Below are positions 8,928 through 17,231 of a stretch of 52,918 nt of DNA, piece by piece. Both the position numbers and the translations under genes were made by a program. Location of the stretch: NCBI GenBank assembly GCA_051880615.1, contig JBJEOH010000029.1:1-52918 (forward strand), written 5' to 3'. Source of the stretch: UBA7067 sp051880615 (GTDB lineage: Bacteria; Bacillota; Clostridia; Oscillospirales; Acutalibacteraceae). How positions within the stretch are numbered: the stretch's first letter is position 1; every line of letters starts with the position of its first letter. Under the pieces are notes generated by a model, which had not been told where the DNA came from, did no database searches, and worked only from the letters and a program-made list of their open reading frames with translations.

Positions 8928-9566
8928 CTAAATAATAATCTGATTTTTGATTTCTGCAAAACTATCAAATACAGGTACACCGCATTGCTTCAATAATTCC
9001 GGCGACTGCTGTCCGCCTGAGAACAGCACACAATCCACACCTAACGCAAGAGCGGTATCGCAATCGTGTACAGTATCGCCGATATACAGCGTTTGTTCAG
9101 AAGCAAATTTATGTTCCTTCATATATCGTCTGCCACGCATAGTTTTACTTTCCATTACGATATTCTGTGTACCGAGAATATCCTCAAAATATTTCTCTAC
9201 CGAAAACTTCCGTGCGTATTTGGTGATTTCCTCTGTTCTGAAAGCAGACAATACTACCTGACGGCAGTTTTCGTCTGCAAAGTAACACAGCAAATTCCTG
9301 ACGCCTTCGTGTAATCCGATTTTATCGGAAAGCTGATTATACAAAACGCCCTACTCATCATCGAGCATTTGCATATCGTGTTTATTCAGGTCAAAGATTT
9401 TACTGTAAAAATTCACAATAGGTGTGTCAATATTATCTCTATAATACTCTAATGTAATTGTTGGATAGCCGTATCTTTCCAATAGAATATTTGTCGCTTC
9501 AAAAGCAACGGGTGTATCGTTGAGAATTGTACCGTTCCAATCCCAAAGAATATTTTTGTATTTCAA
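8928..9566 (-). pseudogene. HAD-superfamily phosphatase (Gph-like) interrupted by one amber codon
   Basis: The reading frame runs on the minus strand from a TTG start at 9566 (GGAGG 7 nt upstream, overlapping the NUDIX stop as TTGA) to 8928, about 212 residues. A single in-frame TAG at 9351-9353 interrupts it. The N-terminal part has the HAD nucleophile motif WDWNGTILND; the C-terminal part has IGDTVHDCDTA, the Mg-binding motif. Both halves are in the same frame, and the flanking residues (LDDE, then GVLYNQ) read through smoothly. The simplest explanation is one point mutation. The intact protein would hydrolyse a small phosphate ester such as phosphoglycolate. A sequencing error cannot be excluded. 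Confidence 0.85.
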
Positions 9567-10012
9567 TTTTTATCCTCCATTACAATTTCAGGAAAAATTC
9601 TACGCTCTACCTCTTTTAATAAAAGCGGCTGTATCTGAGGATATGTCCACTTTGTCGGTAGCTCGTTAAATAGTACAATCTTCTCAATTTCGCTGTGCAG
9701 CTCCGCTTCAAATGTAGAAATATCCGCAAAATAAAGCTTGCCGAATGTTTCTACACCGTTGAAATTATCCGGAGCGGTGACTGAGTAAACACAGATTGGT
9801 CGGATAGTATAATCAATCGCTCCGGTTTCCTCATACAACTCACGCTTTGCGGTATCGTCGATATTTTCGCCTGCTTCTCTGTGACCGCCCGGACATTCGT
9901 ATGTATCACGCTCTTTATGTTTGCATAACACCCACTTGCCGTTTGACTTTGCGACAATCACTGCAAATTTTAGTAACTTATCTTCTACTGTATCATAAAA
10001 CTTTACTTCCAT
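9563..10012 (-). CDS. NUDIX hydrolase
   Basis: 149 residues with a complete NUDIX box: GGHREAGENIDDTAKRELYE followed by ETGA, matching Gx5Ex7REUxEExGU. It hydrolyses a nucleoside diphosphate linked to another group, releasing a phosphate compound; the substrate cannot be predicted. AAGGAATATAAAAA precedes the ATG. It lies in a minus-strand run of three GNAT acetyltransferases, NUDIX and HAD phosphatase. The stop overlaps the HAD start, which suggests linked housecleaning or detoxification roles. Confidence 0.88.
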   Translation of the reverse strand: MEVKFYDTVEDKLLKFAVIVAKSNGKWVLCKHKERDTYECPGGHREAGENIDDTAKRELYEETGAIDYTIRPICVYSVTAPDNFNGVETFGKLYFADISTFEAELHSEIEKIVLFNELPTKWTYPQIQPLLLKEVERRIFPEIVMEDKN

Positions 10013-10070
10013 TTTTTATATTCCTTTCAGTCTTCCGTAAGCAATCAGAAAATTTTCTGATTTGCTATCT

Positions 10071-10631
10071 TTATTCAGCAAAATAATCTTCTTTCAATAT
10101 TGCGTAATGCGCATTGTCACAAATTCCCTGCATATTTTTACCCGCCTGTCTTGCAGTTCCTTCATATAATAATCCGCATTTTTTCATCACATCTCCTGAG
10201 TGAGGATTACGAGGATCATGATAGGCTTCAATACGGTTTAAGCCTACATCTTCAAACAAGAATCTGATTATTTCTCTAAAAGCTTCGCTCATTATTCCTT
10301 TGTGCCACCAATTATATCCAAGACAATATCCGATTGTAGCGGCTTCGATATCTTCTCTGAGTTGTACCACGCTGATAGCGCCTATAGGCTCACCGATTTC
10401 TTTCAACTCTATTTTCCAGTCATAAAAATCGAGCTTATCCTGATTATCCAGCAAAAATTTGTGGTATGTAGTTTCCAATTGCTCAACGCTTTCATAAGGC
10501 GACCAAGTCATATATTTGGTTACTCTCTCATCGTTCGCCCAGTTCCTGAACATCGGCTCAGCGTCATCGCTTTTTGTTTTACGAAGTATCAGTCTTTCTG
10601 TTTCAAGTGTTACTGTTCCGAGATTTTTCAT
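10071..10631 (-). CDS. RimJ/RimL-type GNAT N-acetyltransferase
   Basis: 186 residues with the acetyltransf_3 pattern: an LETERLILRK opening, IGYCLGYNWWHKGIMSEAF in the middle (acetyl-CoA-binding region, the Q/RxxGxG/A loop being replaced by WWHKGIM as usual in this subgroup), and NRIEAYHDPRNPHSGDVMKK near the C-terminus. These enzymes acetylate protein N-termini or small amines. AGGAGTGAAGTTTAT precedes the ATG. It is the third of three consecutive acetyltransferase genes; the target is unknown. Confidence 0.85.
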   Translation of the reverse strand: MKNLGTVTLETERLILRKTKSDDAEPMFRNWANDERVTKYMTWSPYESVEQLETTYHKFLLDNQDKLDFYDWKIELKEIGEPIGAISVVQLREDIEAATIGYCLGYNWWHKGIMSEAFREIIRFLFEDVGLNRIEAYHDPRNPHSGDVMKKCGLLYEGTARQAGKNMQGICDNAHYAILKEDYFAE

Positions 10632-10656
10632 ATAAACTTCACTCCTGAATCAATAA

Positions 10657-11124
10657 TTATTTCTCTTTACGCTTTCTCATTATCTCATAAATCATAAAAG
10701 CACCTTTGCCGATATCGTATTTGATGTGCTTTACTGTTTTAAATCCACGGTTTTCATAGAAGATACAAGCAGGAAGAGAAGCGTCAAGCTCGCAGTAATC
10801 GTATTTTGAGAAAATTTCTTTTTCCAACTCGTCCATAATACAACTGCCGTATCCTTGTCCCTGAAATTCAGGCAGAACATAAACTCTTGTAATATGATTA
10901 TCGGTATGACTGCCTGTGCCTATAATTTCGCCGTCCTTGATTAAAACGCTTATTCTGCCCGCATTGATATCCTTTACTATATTATCAATGCTGTGAAGTC
11001 TGCCGAAAAAGTCAACAACTGCTTTTGTATAGTAATCGGGATAAATTACAGCCTTTGTGTGCTGAACAATATAGCATACTCTTTCCGCTTCATCAGGCGT
11101 TGCCTTTCTGTATTCTATGTTCAT
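10657..11124 (-). CDS. GNAT N-acetyltransferase
   Basis: About 155 residues. The acetyl-CoA-binding loop is RVYVLPEFQGQGYGSCIMDE, with the canonical QGQGYG. ACIFYENRGFKTVKHIKYD near the C-terminus is the typical fifth strand. I place the start at the ATG at 11124 (GGGAG 7 nt upstream) rather than an upstream in-frame ATG at 11145. The gene begins 11 nt after its upstream neighbour's stop. The substrate is unknown. Confidence 0.85.
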   Translation of the reverse strand: MNIEYRKATPDEAERVCYIVQHTKAVIYPDYYTKAVVDFFGRLHSIDNIVKDINAGRISVLIKDGEIIGTGSHTDNHITRVYVLPEFQGQGYGSCIMDELEKEIFSKYDYCELDASLPACIFYENRGFKTVKHIKYDIGKGAFMIYEIMRKRKEK

Positions 11125-11135
11125 AGCATCACTCC

Positions 11136-11570
11136 CTATAACCATTGAATAAATGCAGTTTTGTCCTCTGAATTGTAGCCTGCTTTTTTATAGAAATTGA
11201 AAGTGTTATCATTCTTCGAGCCTGTGAGCAACATCATTTTGTAGCAGTTCGCTTTCTGCGCAAGTTCTTTTGCATAATTAAGGCACGCTGTTGCGTAGCT
11301 TTTTCCTCTGTAATCAGCGTGAGTAACCACATTTTCTATAAAAGCGTAGGGACGGATATTTCTTGTAAGATTTGGAATTATAACGCATACGCAGGAAGAA
11401 ACAATTTTGCCGTCAACCTCACAAACAATTATATGATGATTTTCATCGTTGCAAATTGTGTTCCATGTTTTCTCCAAATGTTCGCTGTGTTCAGGAACAC
11501 CAAGCTCGTGCAGATGTGTATATAATTCAAGCAGTTCTTGCAATTCATTTTCTTTGATTTCTCTAATCAT
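11136..11570 (-). CDS. GNAT N-acetyltransferase
   Basis: About 144 residues. The core reads FIENVVTHADYRGKSYATAC, the acetyl-CoA pyrophosphate loop (R-G-K-S-Y-A), followed by MLLTGSKNDNTFNFYKKAGY. It is the first gene of the minus-strand GNAT-GNAT-GNAT-NUDIX-HAD series. In-frame starts exist at 11579 (GTG), 11576 and 11570 (ATG); the last has GGTGA at a suitable distance. The substrate is unknown. Confidence 0.82.
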   Translation of the reverse strand: MIREIKENELQELLELYTHLHELGVPEHSEHLEKTWNTICNDENHHIIVCEVDGKIVSSCVCVIIPNLTRNIRPYAFIENVVTHADYRGKSYATACLNYAKELAQKANCYKMMLLTGSKNDNTFNFYKKAGYNSEDKTAFIQWL

Positions 11571-11650
11571 TTTCATCACCGTAAATAAGCGTAATATATT
11601 TAAATTGTACCACCAAATTAAGAATATAGCAATTAGTTTTTGAGCGTTAC

Positions 11651-11809
11651 TTTATATCAGATACAGTCTTGCTGTAAAGCATTTTCTTCTGTGCTTGTCC
11701 GATTCTGTTGCAAGCTTGGTTGTGCGTTTTTCAAGCTTTCCGTATGATATGAATTTATAGCTTTTAAACGGCAAAACTTCCAACCGAGGGTACTCGTCAG
11801 GTACAGAAG
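11651..11809 (-). pseudogene. Remnant of a recombinase-like gene 3' end (inverted copy of 16227-16385)
   Basis: This 159-bp stretch is the reverse complement of 16227-16385 with about a dozen mismatches (roughly 92% identity). Read on the minus strand it ends in the same FTARLYLI-stop tail. There is no start and no upstream part: it joins directly to the manganese catalase remnant at 11800-11809 through the shared bases GGTWCAGAAG. The family is uncertain; the longer copy suggests the C-terminal end of a large serine recombinase. The rest of the 11580-11650 gap shows nothing recognisable. Confidence 0.6.
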
Positions 11810-12297
11810 AGCTTGCGCACCTAGAAATGATCGGAGCTATTGTATATCAATTAACCCGCAATCTTTCAATGGAGGAAATCAAGGAATCGGGCTTTGATTC
11901 ATACTTTGTTGACCACACAACAGGTATTTATCCAAGCTCTGCGAGCGGCGACCCGTTCACCGCTGCTTATATCCAATCTAAAGGTGATATGATTACCGAT
12001 TTGCATGAGAATCTTGCTGCCGAGCAAAAGGCAAGAACAACTTACGATAACATTCTCAGATTCTGCGATGACAGAGATGTCGCAGATCCGATAAGATTTT
12101 TGCGTGCCCGCGAGGTAGTGCATTATCAGCGATTCGGCGAGGGCCTGAGGATTGCAACAGACAATCTCGACAGCAAAAACTTTTACGCCTTTAATCCTGA
12201 GTTTGATACTTGCAAAAAATGTGCTGAAAACAGGAAGAAAGAAAAAAAGGAAAATAGAAATGATGAAAAACATGACAAATATGACGACAATATGTAA
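11800..12297 (+). pseudogene. Manganese (CotJC-type) catalase, 5'-truncated
   Basis: The translation GTEELAHLEMIGAIVYQLTR, followed by YFVDHTTGIYPSSASGDPF, QSKGDMITDLHENLAAEQKA and PIRFLRAREVVHYQRFGEGL, is the C-terminal two thirds of a manganese catalase. It holds di-manganese ligand residues of the E-E-H and E-H type. The first ATG in frame is at 11827, but homology already begins at 11800 and the N-terminal ligand helices are absent. The C-terminus is a Lys/Glu/Asn-rich tail. The missing 5' part is replaced by a recombinase-like remnant, so this is a broken gene. The intact enzyme would break down hydrogen peroxide. Loss of one ligand helix should abolish activity. Confidence 0.85.
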
Positions 12298-12354
12298 ATA
12301 CAAAAATTACGACCCCTTAGAGTCGTACGCTAAAGGACGATCTTATGTAGGACG

Positions 12355-12385
12355 CGGTGCAGCCCACACGGGCTGCACCGTTTTT
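12355..12385 (+). terminator. Rho-independent terminator after the catalase remnant
   Basis: A perfect 11-bp stem, CGGTGCAGCCC (12355-12365) and GGGCTGCACCG (12370-12380), with an ACAC loop and a TTTTT tail. It probably belonged to the original catalase gene. Confidence 0.9.
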
Positions 12386-12400
12386 CTATATAGATAATAA

Positions 12401-12427
12401 AAAACCACCTGCTGTGCAGGTGGTTTT
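12401..12427 (-). terminator. Terminator of the SstT-like gene
   Basis: A perfect 12-bp inverted repeat, AAAACCACCTGC and its complement, with a 3-nt loop. On the minus strand it is followed by a T run. It lies 30 bp beyond the transporter's stop codon. Confidence 0.88.
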
Positions 12428-12456
12428 GACGGATTTTAGTGACAGAAATATTTGAA

Positions 12457-13440
12457 TCAGAATTTAATTTCCTTGCCCTCTTTTCTCCATTGCATAAATT
12501 TCGAAGTAGCAGCAAACAAAATATCGCCTGATGAATTGATAGCAGTTTCAAAGGAATCCTGCACAACTCCAATAATAAATCCGATTGCGACAACCTGCAT
12601 TGCAATATCATTGCTGATGTTGAACAGCGAGCAAGCCATAGGAATCAGCAGCAGAGAGCCGCCTGCAACACCCGATGAGCCACAGGCTGCAAGTGCAGCG
12701 AGTACACTAAGTACGAGTGCGGTTGGTATGTCAACAGTAATTCCGACAGTGTTTGTCGCAGCAAGCGTCATTACGGTAATAGTGATTGCAGCACCGTCCA
12801 TATTAATTGTTGCGCCCAGTGGGATTGAAACCGAATACACATCTCTGTTCAGTCCGAGCCTTTCACACAAAGCCATATTTATCGGGATGTTTGCCGCAGA
12901 GCTTCTTGTAAAGAATGCAGTGAGTCCGCTTTCCTTAAAGCATCTGAAAACAAGCGGATACGGATTTTTTCTAAGGCATATAGCGGCAATCAGAGGATCT
13001 ATAATCAGTGCAACTGCAAGCATACATCCGACAAGTACTAAAAGCAAGTAACCGTAATCCGTAAAAATACCGAATCCGCTTTCGGATACTGAATTGAAAA
13101 CAAGTCCCATTATTCCAAAGGGAGCAAGATTGATAACCCAATGAACTGATTTTGTCACTGCATTTGAAATATCGCTTAATATGCACTTCGTTTTGTCACC
13201 GGCAAGCTTCTTGAGAGCCAGTCCGAATATAACAGCCCATGTGAGCACACCTATGTAATTAGCTTCTGAGATAGACTTTATCGGATTTGCTACCATATTC
13301 AGAACGAGTGATTTGCGCACATCGCCGATTCCGCTTGGAGCTACAGCTTCACTCTGAGCAGCCTCAGTGAGTGTGAGCGTTACCGGAAACATCTTGCTTG
13401 CAATTACAGCAACAAACGCTGCAAGCAAGGTACTGAGCAT
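12457..13440 (-). pseudogene. SstT-like sodium/serine-threonine symporter, 5'-truncated
   Basis: 327 residues matching the C-terminal four fifths of SstT (dicarboxylate/amino acid:cation symporter family): ANYIGVLTWAVIFGLAL, FFTRSSAANIPINMALCE, SVSIPLGATINMDGAAITIT and GSSGVAGGSLLLIPMA. These include the substrate-binding SSAAN and NMDG motifs. SstT is usually about 400 residues, so the first two or so membrane helices are missing. The first usable ATG (13440) has no ribosome binding site. A good one (AGGAG at 13464-13468) serves an ATG at 13456 that is out of frame, and a TGA lies in frame just upstream. This fits a 5' deletion. It was once a serine/threonine importer; function now is doubtful. 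Confidence 0.65.
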
Positions 13441-13667
13441 ATAAAGGATTTTTCATATCACATCTCCTGTATGTTTTAAATTTTTAAATTCATTTTATAA
13501 TATATCATAAAATAAATTCACTTACAATCTCATTATTGTCTTTTTCAAAATATTTGTCCTAAAAAAAATAAAAAAAAATATTTCAAAATTCCAACCGATA
13601 CTTCATAAGTCCGGAGCAAATATAAAAACGCCTTGGATAATTTGTAATTCTCCAATGCACAATATTT
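13441..13667. other. AT-rich intergenic stretch
   Basis: Apart from the orphan AGGAG/ATG described with the SstT-like gene, this gap holds long A runs and a block near 13590-13605 (CAAAATTCCAACCGA) that resembles part of the recombinase-like remnants. No gene or clear hairpin was seen. Confidence 0.4.
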
Positions 13668-14021
13668 TTAGTTGTTATTTGTGACTTTTATCTCAATTCC
13701 AAGGACTCCATATTTTCTCTGTTGCTCTTTTGAGTAATAGAGTTCCATATCTTTAGGGTTAGCAGTTAAAATATCATCTTCAGTATAACCGCATTTCAGT
13801 AGTGGCAAGGTGTTATATAATTCTACAAACGAATTAAAATTATGTAAATCCACAACTACAGCAGTAATCTTCTGTTTACTGTTTTCTGTCTTTGTAAAGA
13901 TAATTTCATCACTAATTTTTATACGCCGTCGCTTTTCATCATTTAATCTTAACTCTATAGTCTTTTGTCCTGAGCTAATTAATTCGAACGGCTCAGGATT
14001 TAATTTCATATTATGTATCAT
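13668..14021 (-). CDS. ASCH-domain protein
   Basis: 117 residues with the ASCH (PUA-like beta-barrel) signature: LNPEPFELISSGQKTIELRL at the start and YSKEQQRKYGVLGIEI at the end. ASCH proteins bind RNA, and some hydrolyse modified nucleosides such as N4-acetylcytidine. The GKKTIELR-like lysine and glutamate are present. It follows the unknown gene at 14025 with a 3-nt gap, so they are co-transcribed. Exact role unknown. Confidence 0.82.
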   Translation of the reverse strand: MIHNMKLNPEPFELISSGQKTIELRLNDEKRRRIKISDEIIFTKTENSKQKITAVVVDLHNFNSFVELYNTLPLLKCGYTEDDILTANPKDMELYYSKEQQRKYGVLGIEIKVTNNN

Positions 14022-14024
14022 AGT

Positions 14025-14594
14025 TCACCTTTTCTTTGCTTTCTCGTTATTTATATTTATCACTGCGTCAATATTATCTATGATAAACTGTTGAGCGTTG
14101 CGGCTATATAAGACTGCCTCGTAATGTCCATACATACCGTTACGCTCCTCGGTTGTTATGCCGAGTTTTTTTCCTGATTCTGTTGGTCTGCGTCTCGTAT
14201 TGTTATTTACTGTAATATTAGAAAGCATATTTATGCTGACAAGCCACTCAGTTATACTGCCAAGTTTAAGTTCTTTCATATAAATAGTGTCAATAAGTGC
14301 ATTAATTCTCTTTGTTATTTCACTTATAGATAAAGGTGTATCGGAAAACTGAAAGTGTAACAGCTGTTCAGGAGTTACTGAAAAAGGTACTCTGTCAGGC
14401 ATTTCAACTTTAAATTTGCCTTTATTTTCTACAATTTGTTTTAGTATGTCCGACACATAGAACATACACCTTGAAATTCTTACATTATTTACTATATCAT
14501 TTTCAGGTACATCTGTGCCGTCAAGTGGGTTAATTCCATTTGCAAGTTTTTCAAGATACATTTGTGCTCTTGCAATTTTATCTATTTCAGTCAT
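14025..14594 (-). CDS. Conserved hypothetical protein
   Basis: 189 residues, soluble and mostly helical, beginning MTEIDKIARAQMYLEKLANG. No catalytic motif is obvious. The middle (LSISEITKRINALIDT, then a SITEWLVSINML stretch) looks like a small winged-helix-like or helical bundle region, and the end is Lys-rich. I do not recognise a characterised family. Its stop is 3 nt from the ASCH gene, implying a shared message and perhaps a linked RNA-related role. Confidence 0.7.
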   Translation of the reverse strand: MTEIDKIARAQMYLEKLANGINPLDGTDVPENDIVNNVRISRCMFYVSDILKQIVENKGKFKVEMPDRVPFSVTPEQLLHFQFSDTPLSISEITKRINALIDTIYMKELKLGSITEWLVSINMLSNITVNNNTRRRPTESGKKLGITTEERNGMYGHYEAVLYSRNAQQFIIDNIDAVININNEKAKKR

Positions 14595-14766
14595 AGTTTT
14601 GTCCTTTCACAAAAAGAGTATTATTATCCTAATTTGTCATATTATAACATATATTTTGATAAATTAAAAGTGATTGTAGTTAAAATTATCTATTGTAAAG
14701 ATAGTTGAAATAATGCACATTATGTGATAGAATTTGAACAGTAAATTTATTTTTAGTGAGGAGAAT

Positions 14767-15243
14767 ATGGACTGCACATTTTTAACTGAAAAGGGCAAAT
14801 TTAATTATCGTGTGGGAGCTATTATAACTGACGGATTCAAGGTGCTTTTGGCTAATAATCCAAACGAGCATAGGAAGTTTTATTATTCTGTTGGCGGCAG
14901 AGTTAAGTTTGGTGAAAGCCTTGAAGATGCTGTGCTTCGTGAGGTTAAGGAAGAAACAGGTGTTGAATGTGAAATAGAGAGGTTAGCTTGTTTGCACGAA
15001 AACTTTTTTACTGACGATGACGATGTACCTTTTCACGAGGTTTCTGTTTTCTTTAAAATCAAACATAATGATGAACTGCTGAAAATCGGCAATGGACATA
15101 AAACTTCAGACGGTCCAAACAATGAATTTCTTCAGTGGATAGACTTAAATGATTGTGAGGGCATAACAATTTATCCTGAATTCTATAAAACCATAGATTT
15201 TGAAACAGACAAAAATTTTAAGCATTTTATCACAATGGAATAA
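14767..15243 (+). CDS. NUDIX hydrolase
   Basis: About 158 residues. The NUDIX box GGRVKFGESLEDAVLREVKE followed by ETGV is complete. The N-terminal region has a YRVGAIITDGFKVLLA strand pair and the C-terminal part a KTSDGPNNEFLQWIDL segment. I prefer the ATG at 14767 (GAGGAG just upstream) over the in-frame TTG at 14734. It hydrolyses an unknown nucleotide-type substrate. It is a single gene with its own terminator; not similar in detail to the NUDIX protein at 9563. Confidence 0.85.
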   Translation: MDCTFLTEKGKFNYRVGAIITDGFKVLLANNPNEHRKFYYSVGGRVKFGESLEDAVLREVKEETGVECEIERLACLHENFFTDDDDVPFHEVSVFFKIKHNDELLKIGNGHKTSDGPNNEFLQWIDLNDCEGITIYPEFYKTIDFETDKNFKHFITME

Positions 15244-15256
15244 AATCTAAAAATAT

Positions 15257-15296
15257 CGCCACATATGGATTATCGCTTATCCATATGTGGCGTTTT
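15257..15296 (+). terminator. Rho-independent terminator of the NUDIX gene
   Basis: A perfect 14-bp stem, CGCCACATATGGAT (15257-15270) and its complement (15279-15292), with an 8-nt loop and a TTTT tail. Confidence 0.88.
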
Positions 15297-15394
15297 AGTA
15301 TTGATAATGTATTTTAAAAGTATTTATTTTAATTCTTCATAATGCTGAAAATGTATGCCAATATGACCTAACATCATTTTCCATCCCTACTTCG

Positions 15395-15976
15395 CTAAAT
15401 CAGCTTTTTAAATATTCCGTGCCTATTGCAATAGGCATATAGAATTCCGTGTCCTTTCTTTCTTAGCCTTACAGATATATCCTGTTCAGCGTAGAGTTTT
15501 ATCATCTCCAAATTATCACAGGTTACATAGGCAATAAAGGACACATAATGACTCTTATTCATAGGGTGATTAATTGTAAAATGATACTCATTATCTACAG
15601 TTTCAATATTAATCATATGGTCGTCATCGCATTTCTCGGCTTCCTGCTCCGGCATTGTAACTCCGCAACAAGAAAATGTTCCCTGACCAACTGAAGTAAT
15701 GATGTTTCCGCAAATAGGACACACATAAAAGTGCATCTTCTTCATATTTCCGGCTTGATTTTCATGCTCCTTTAAATCCCCTGTCAATAACTCGGTGATT
15801 GAAGTTCTCAATTCTTTTGCCAAATCTTCAAGAATAGCTATGTCCGGAAGTCCTCTTCCTGTTTCCCATTTGGAAACAGCTTTGTCACTAACATTGATTT
15901 TTTCGGCAAGTTCCTTTTGGGTGATTTTTCTTTTCTCTCTTAATTCTCTTATGGTTTTTTCTGTCACATAACTCAT
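15395..15976 (-). CDS. XRE regulator fused to a superoxide-reductase/desulfoferrodoxin-like domain
   Basis: About 193 residues. An XRE helix-turn-helix (about 1-65: TQKELAEKINVSDKAVSKWE) is followed by a linker and a domain starting FYVCPICGNIITSVGQGTFS with CCG after it (a desulforedoxin-like Cys cluster), then HPMNKSHYVSF and YCNRHGIF. The last motifs match the His/Cys ligands of the superoxide reductase iron centre (HP..., H..., C-N-x-H-G). The fusion suggests an iron-based redox sensor controlling transcription, or a combined detoxifier and regulator. The start is the ATG at 15976 (GAGGTG 6 nt upstream). Its promoter contains a palindrome. Confidence 0.85.
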   Translation of the reverse strand: MSYVTEKTIRELREKRKITQKELAEKINVSDKAVSKWETGRGLPDIAILEDLAKELRTSITELLTGDLKEHENQAGNMKKMHFYVCPICGNIITSVGQGTFSCCGVTMPEQEAEKCDDDHMINIETVDNEYHFTINHPMNKSHYVSFIAYVTCDNLEMIKLYAEQDISVRLRKKGHGILYAYCNRHGIFKKLI

Positions 15977-16005
15977 AACATACACCTCATCTTTATTATG
16001 AGTAC

Positions 16006-16034
16006 ATTATAATTCGTGACTCACGATATAACAA
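16006..16034 (-). promoter_or_regulatory. Promoter with operator in the spacer, for the XRE/superoxide-reductase-like gene
   Basis: On the minus strand TTGTTA (16034-16029) and TATAAT (16011-16006) are spaced by exactly 17 bp. The spacer holds the perfect 13-bp palindrome TCGTGA-G-TCACGA (16026-16014). Such placement is typical of autorepressor operators. The elements are seen; the binding partner is inferred. Confidence 0.72.
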
Positions 16035-16060
16035 CCTACGAAGGGTAGAGTGGTATATTA

Positions 16061-16384
16061 TTGTGGAGCGATACATTTTACCGCAACATAATAGATAAAA
16101 TCGTTGTCGGTAAAAATCGTGAGCTTGACATTCACCTCAGAATCATTCCCGACAAATGGAGTGCAAAAATTCTCTGCGGTAAGGCTGAAATTGACAACTA
16201 TAATGAAAAATTTTCCAACCAAGGCACTTCTGAACCTGACGAGTCCCCTCGGTTGGAAATTTTGCCGTTAGCCGGCTATAAATTCATATCATACGGAAAG
16301 CTTGATAAACGCACAACCAAGCTTGTAACAGACTCGGACAGGCACAGAAGAAAATGCTTTACAGCAAGACTGTATCTGATATAA
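16061..16384 (+). pseudogene. C-terminal fragment of a probable site-specific recombinase
   Basis: 107 codons are open, reading FYRNIIDKIVVGKNRELDIH and ending CFTARLYLI. The IIDKIVV and following amphipathic strand pattern resembles the extreme C-terminus of large serine recombinases; no resolvase catalytic domain is present. There is no proper start. Within it, near-complementary arms AAAATTTTCCAACC (about 16207-16220) and GGTTGGAAATTTT (about 16250) flank 28 bp. The last 159 bp recur inverted at 11651-11809. I call it a mobile-element remnant; the family assignment is only moderately sure. Confidence 0.5.
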
Positions 16385-16446
16385 AACAACCCTCAATCAG
16401 CACTGAGAAAGTTGATTGAGGGTTGTTTATTCTATTAAATTTTATT
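16382..16446 (-). terminator. Terminator of the ABC operon (form B of the repeated terminator)
   Basis: Arms AACAACCCTCAATCA and TGATTGAGGGTTGTT surround a short loop and are followed by T-rich sequence on both sides, so it can work in both directions. Its complement matches 8847-8912 at most positions, including the adjacent TAATAGAATAAACA block. Confidence 0.8.
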
Positions 16447-16487
16447 TTCCGACTTTCTTATTTGTGTCTGTGGGTAATCTTAATTGG

Positions 16488-17231
16488 TTATTCCCACTTA
16501 AAGAATATAACTGCAATGCCTGTGCAAATAACCGTAACTCCTACCATAACCGCGATAGGAATCAACGCATTTTGGGTAGGCAAGCCAAGAAAAGTTGACT
16601 TCATAAGCTTTATACCCTGTGTCATTGGAAAGACGCTTACAATTTTTTGCATAACTTCTGGCATTACTTCAAATGGAAGTGTAGCACCCGAAAAAATCAA
16701 CATCGGGAAGTATAAAATACAGGCGATAACGCTTGCACTCTTTGAATTTTTTGCAATGCCGCCGACCATCATTCCGATACTCAGCGTAGATACCATTGTC
16801 AACAGCCAGCTTCCGAAAAACGCCAGCCAAGAGCCGCTTATTCTCACATTCCAAATAAGCATTGCTGTAGGAATGAGTGTAAGCATAGACACAATACAGT
16901 ACACAACATAAATGGTAAATTCAACAATAAGCAGTTTTAGGGGGCTGACGGGTGTAACCTGAAAGCGCTTTAATATTTTCCGTTCTCTGTATTCTGATAT
17001 GACAAGAGGAAGTCCCATTAAACCGCCCGCACATATACTTATCGTGCAAAGTGCGCCGAATGACTGTTCAAGAAATGTGTATGCCGCACCGTCATCAGCA
17101 GTTTTTGTTCCGTAGATGAAACCAAGAATAATCAAAACAACTAATGGCATAATGACCGCAAAGATAACCATATTCATATTTCGGATATTCAGCTTCAATT
17201 CGTTTTTAAACAGCGTTACAAATGATTTCAT
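16488..17231 (-). CDS. ABC-2 type transporter permease
   Basis: 247 residues with six membrane segments in the ABC-2 pattern: a first helix at about 20-40 (VIFAVIMPLVVLIILGFIYG), an amphipathic EYRERKILKRFQVTPVSP segment, and ACILYFPMLIFSGATLPFEV near 185. Such permeases pair with a DRI/NodI-type ATPase to export drugs, peptides or polymers. Its start overlaps the ATPase stop by 4 bases, so the subunits are co-translated. The substrate is unknown; MerR-type control suggests a toxic compound. Confidence 0.88.
   Translation of the reverse strand: MKSFVTLFKNELKLNIRNMNMVIFAVIMPLVVLIILGFIYGTKTADDGAAYTFLEQSFGALCTISICAGGLMGLPLVISEYRERKILKRFQVTPVSPLKLLIVEFTIYVVYCIVSMLTLIPTAMLIWNVRISGSWLAFFGSWLLTMVSTLSIGMMVGGIAKNSKSASVIACILYFPMLIFSGATLPFEVMPEVMQKIVSVFPMTQGIKLMKSTFLGLPTQNALIPIAVMVGVTVICTGIAVIFFKWE

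Noticed and set aside
9345..9360. Amber readthrough or recoding in the HAD gene
   Set aside because: No other gene in the window uses in-frame TAG, and no readthrough structure is visible; a point mutation or sequencing error is simpler.
13590..13660. A third recombinase-like remnant
   Set aside because: Only about 15 bases (CAAAATTCCAACCGA) resemble the other copies; too short to support.
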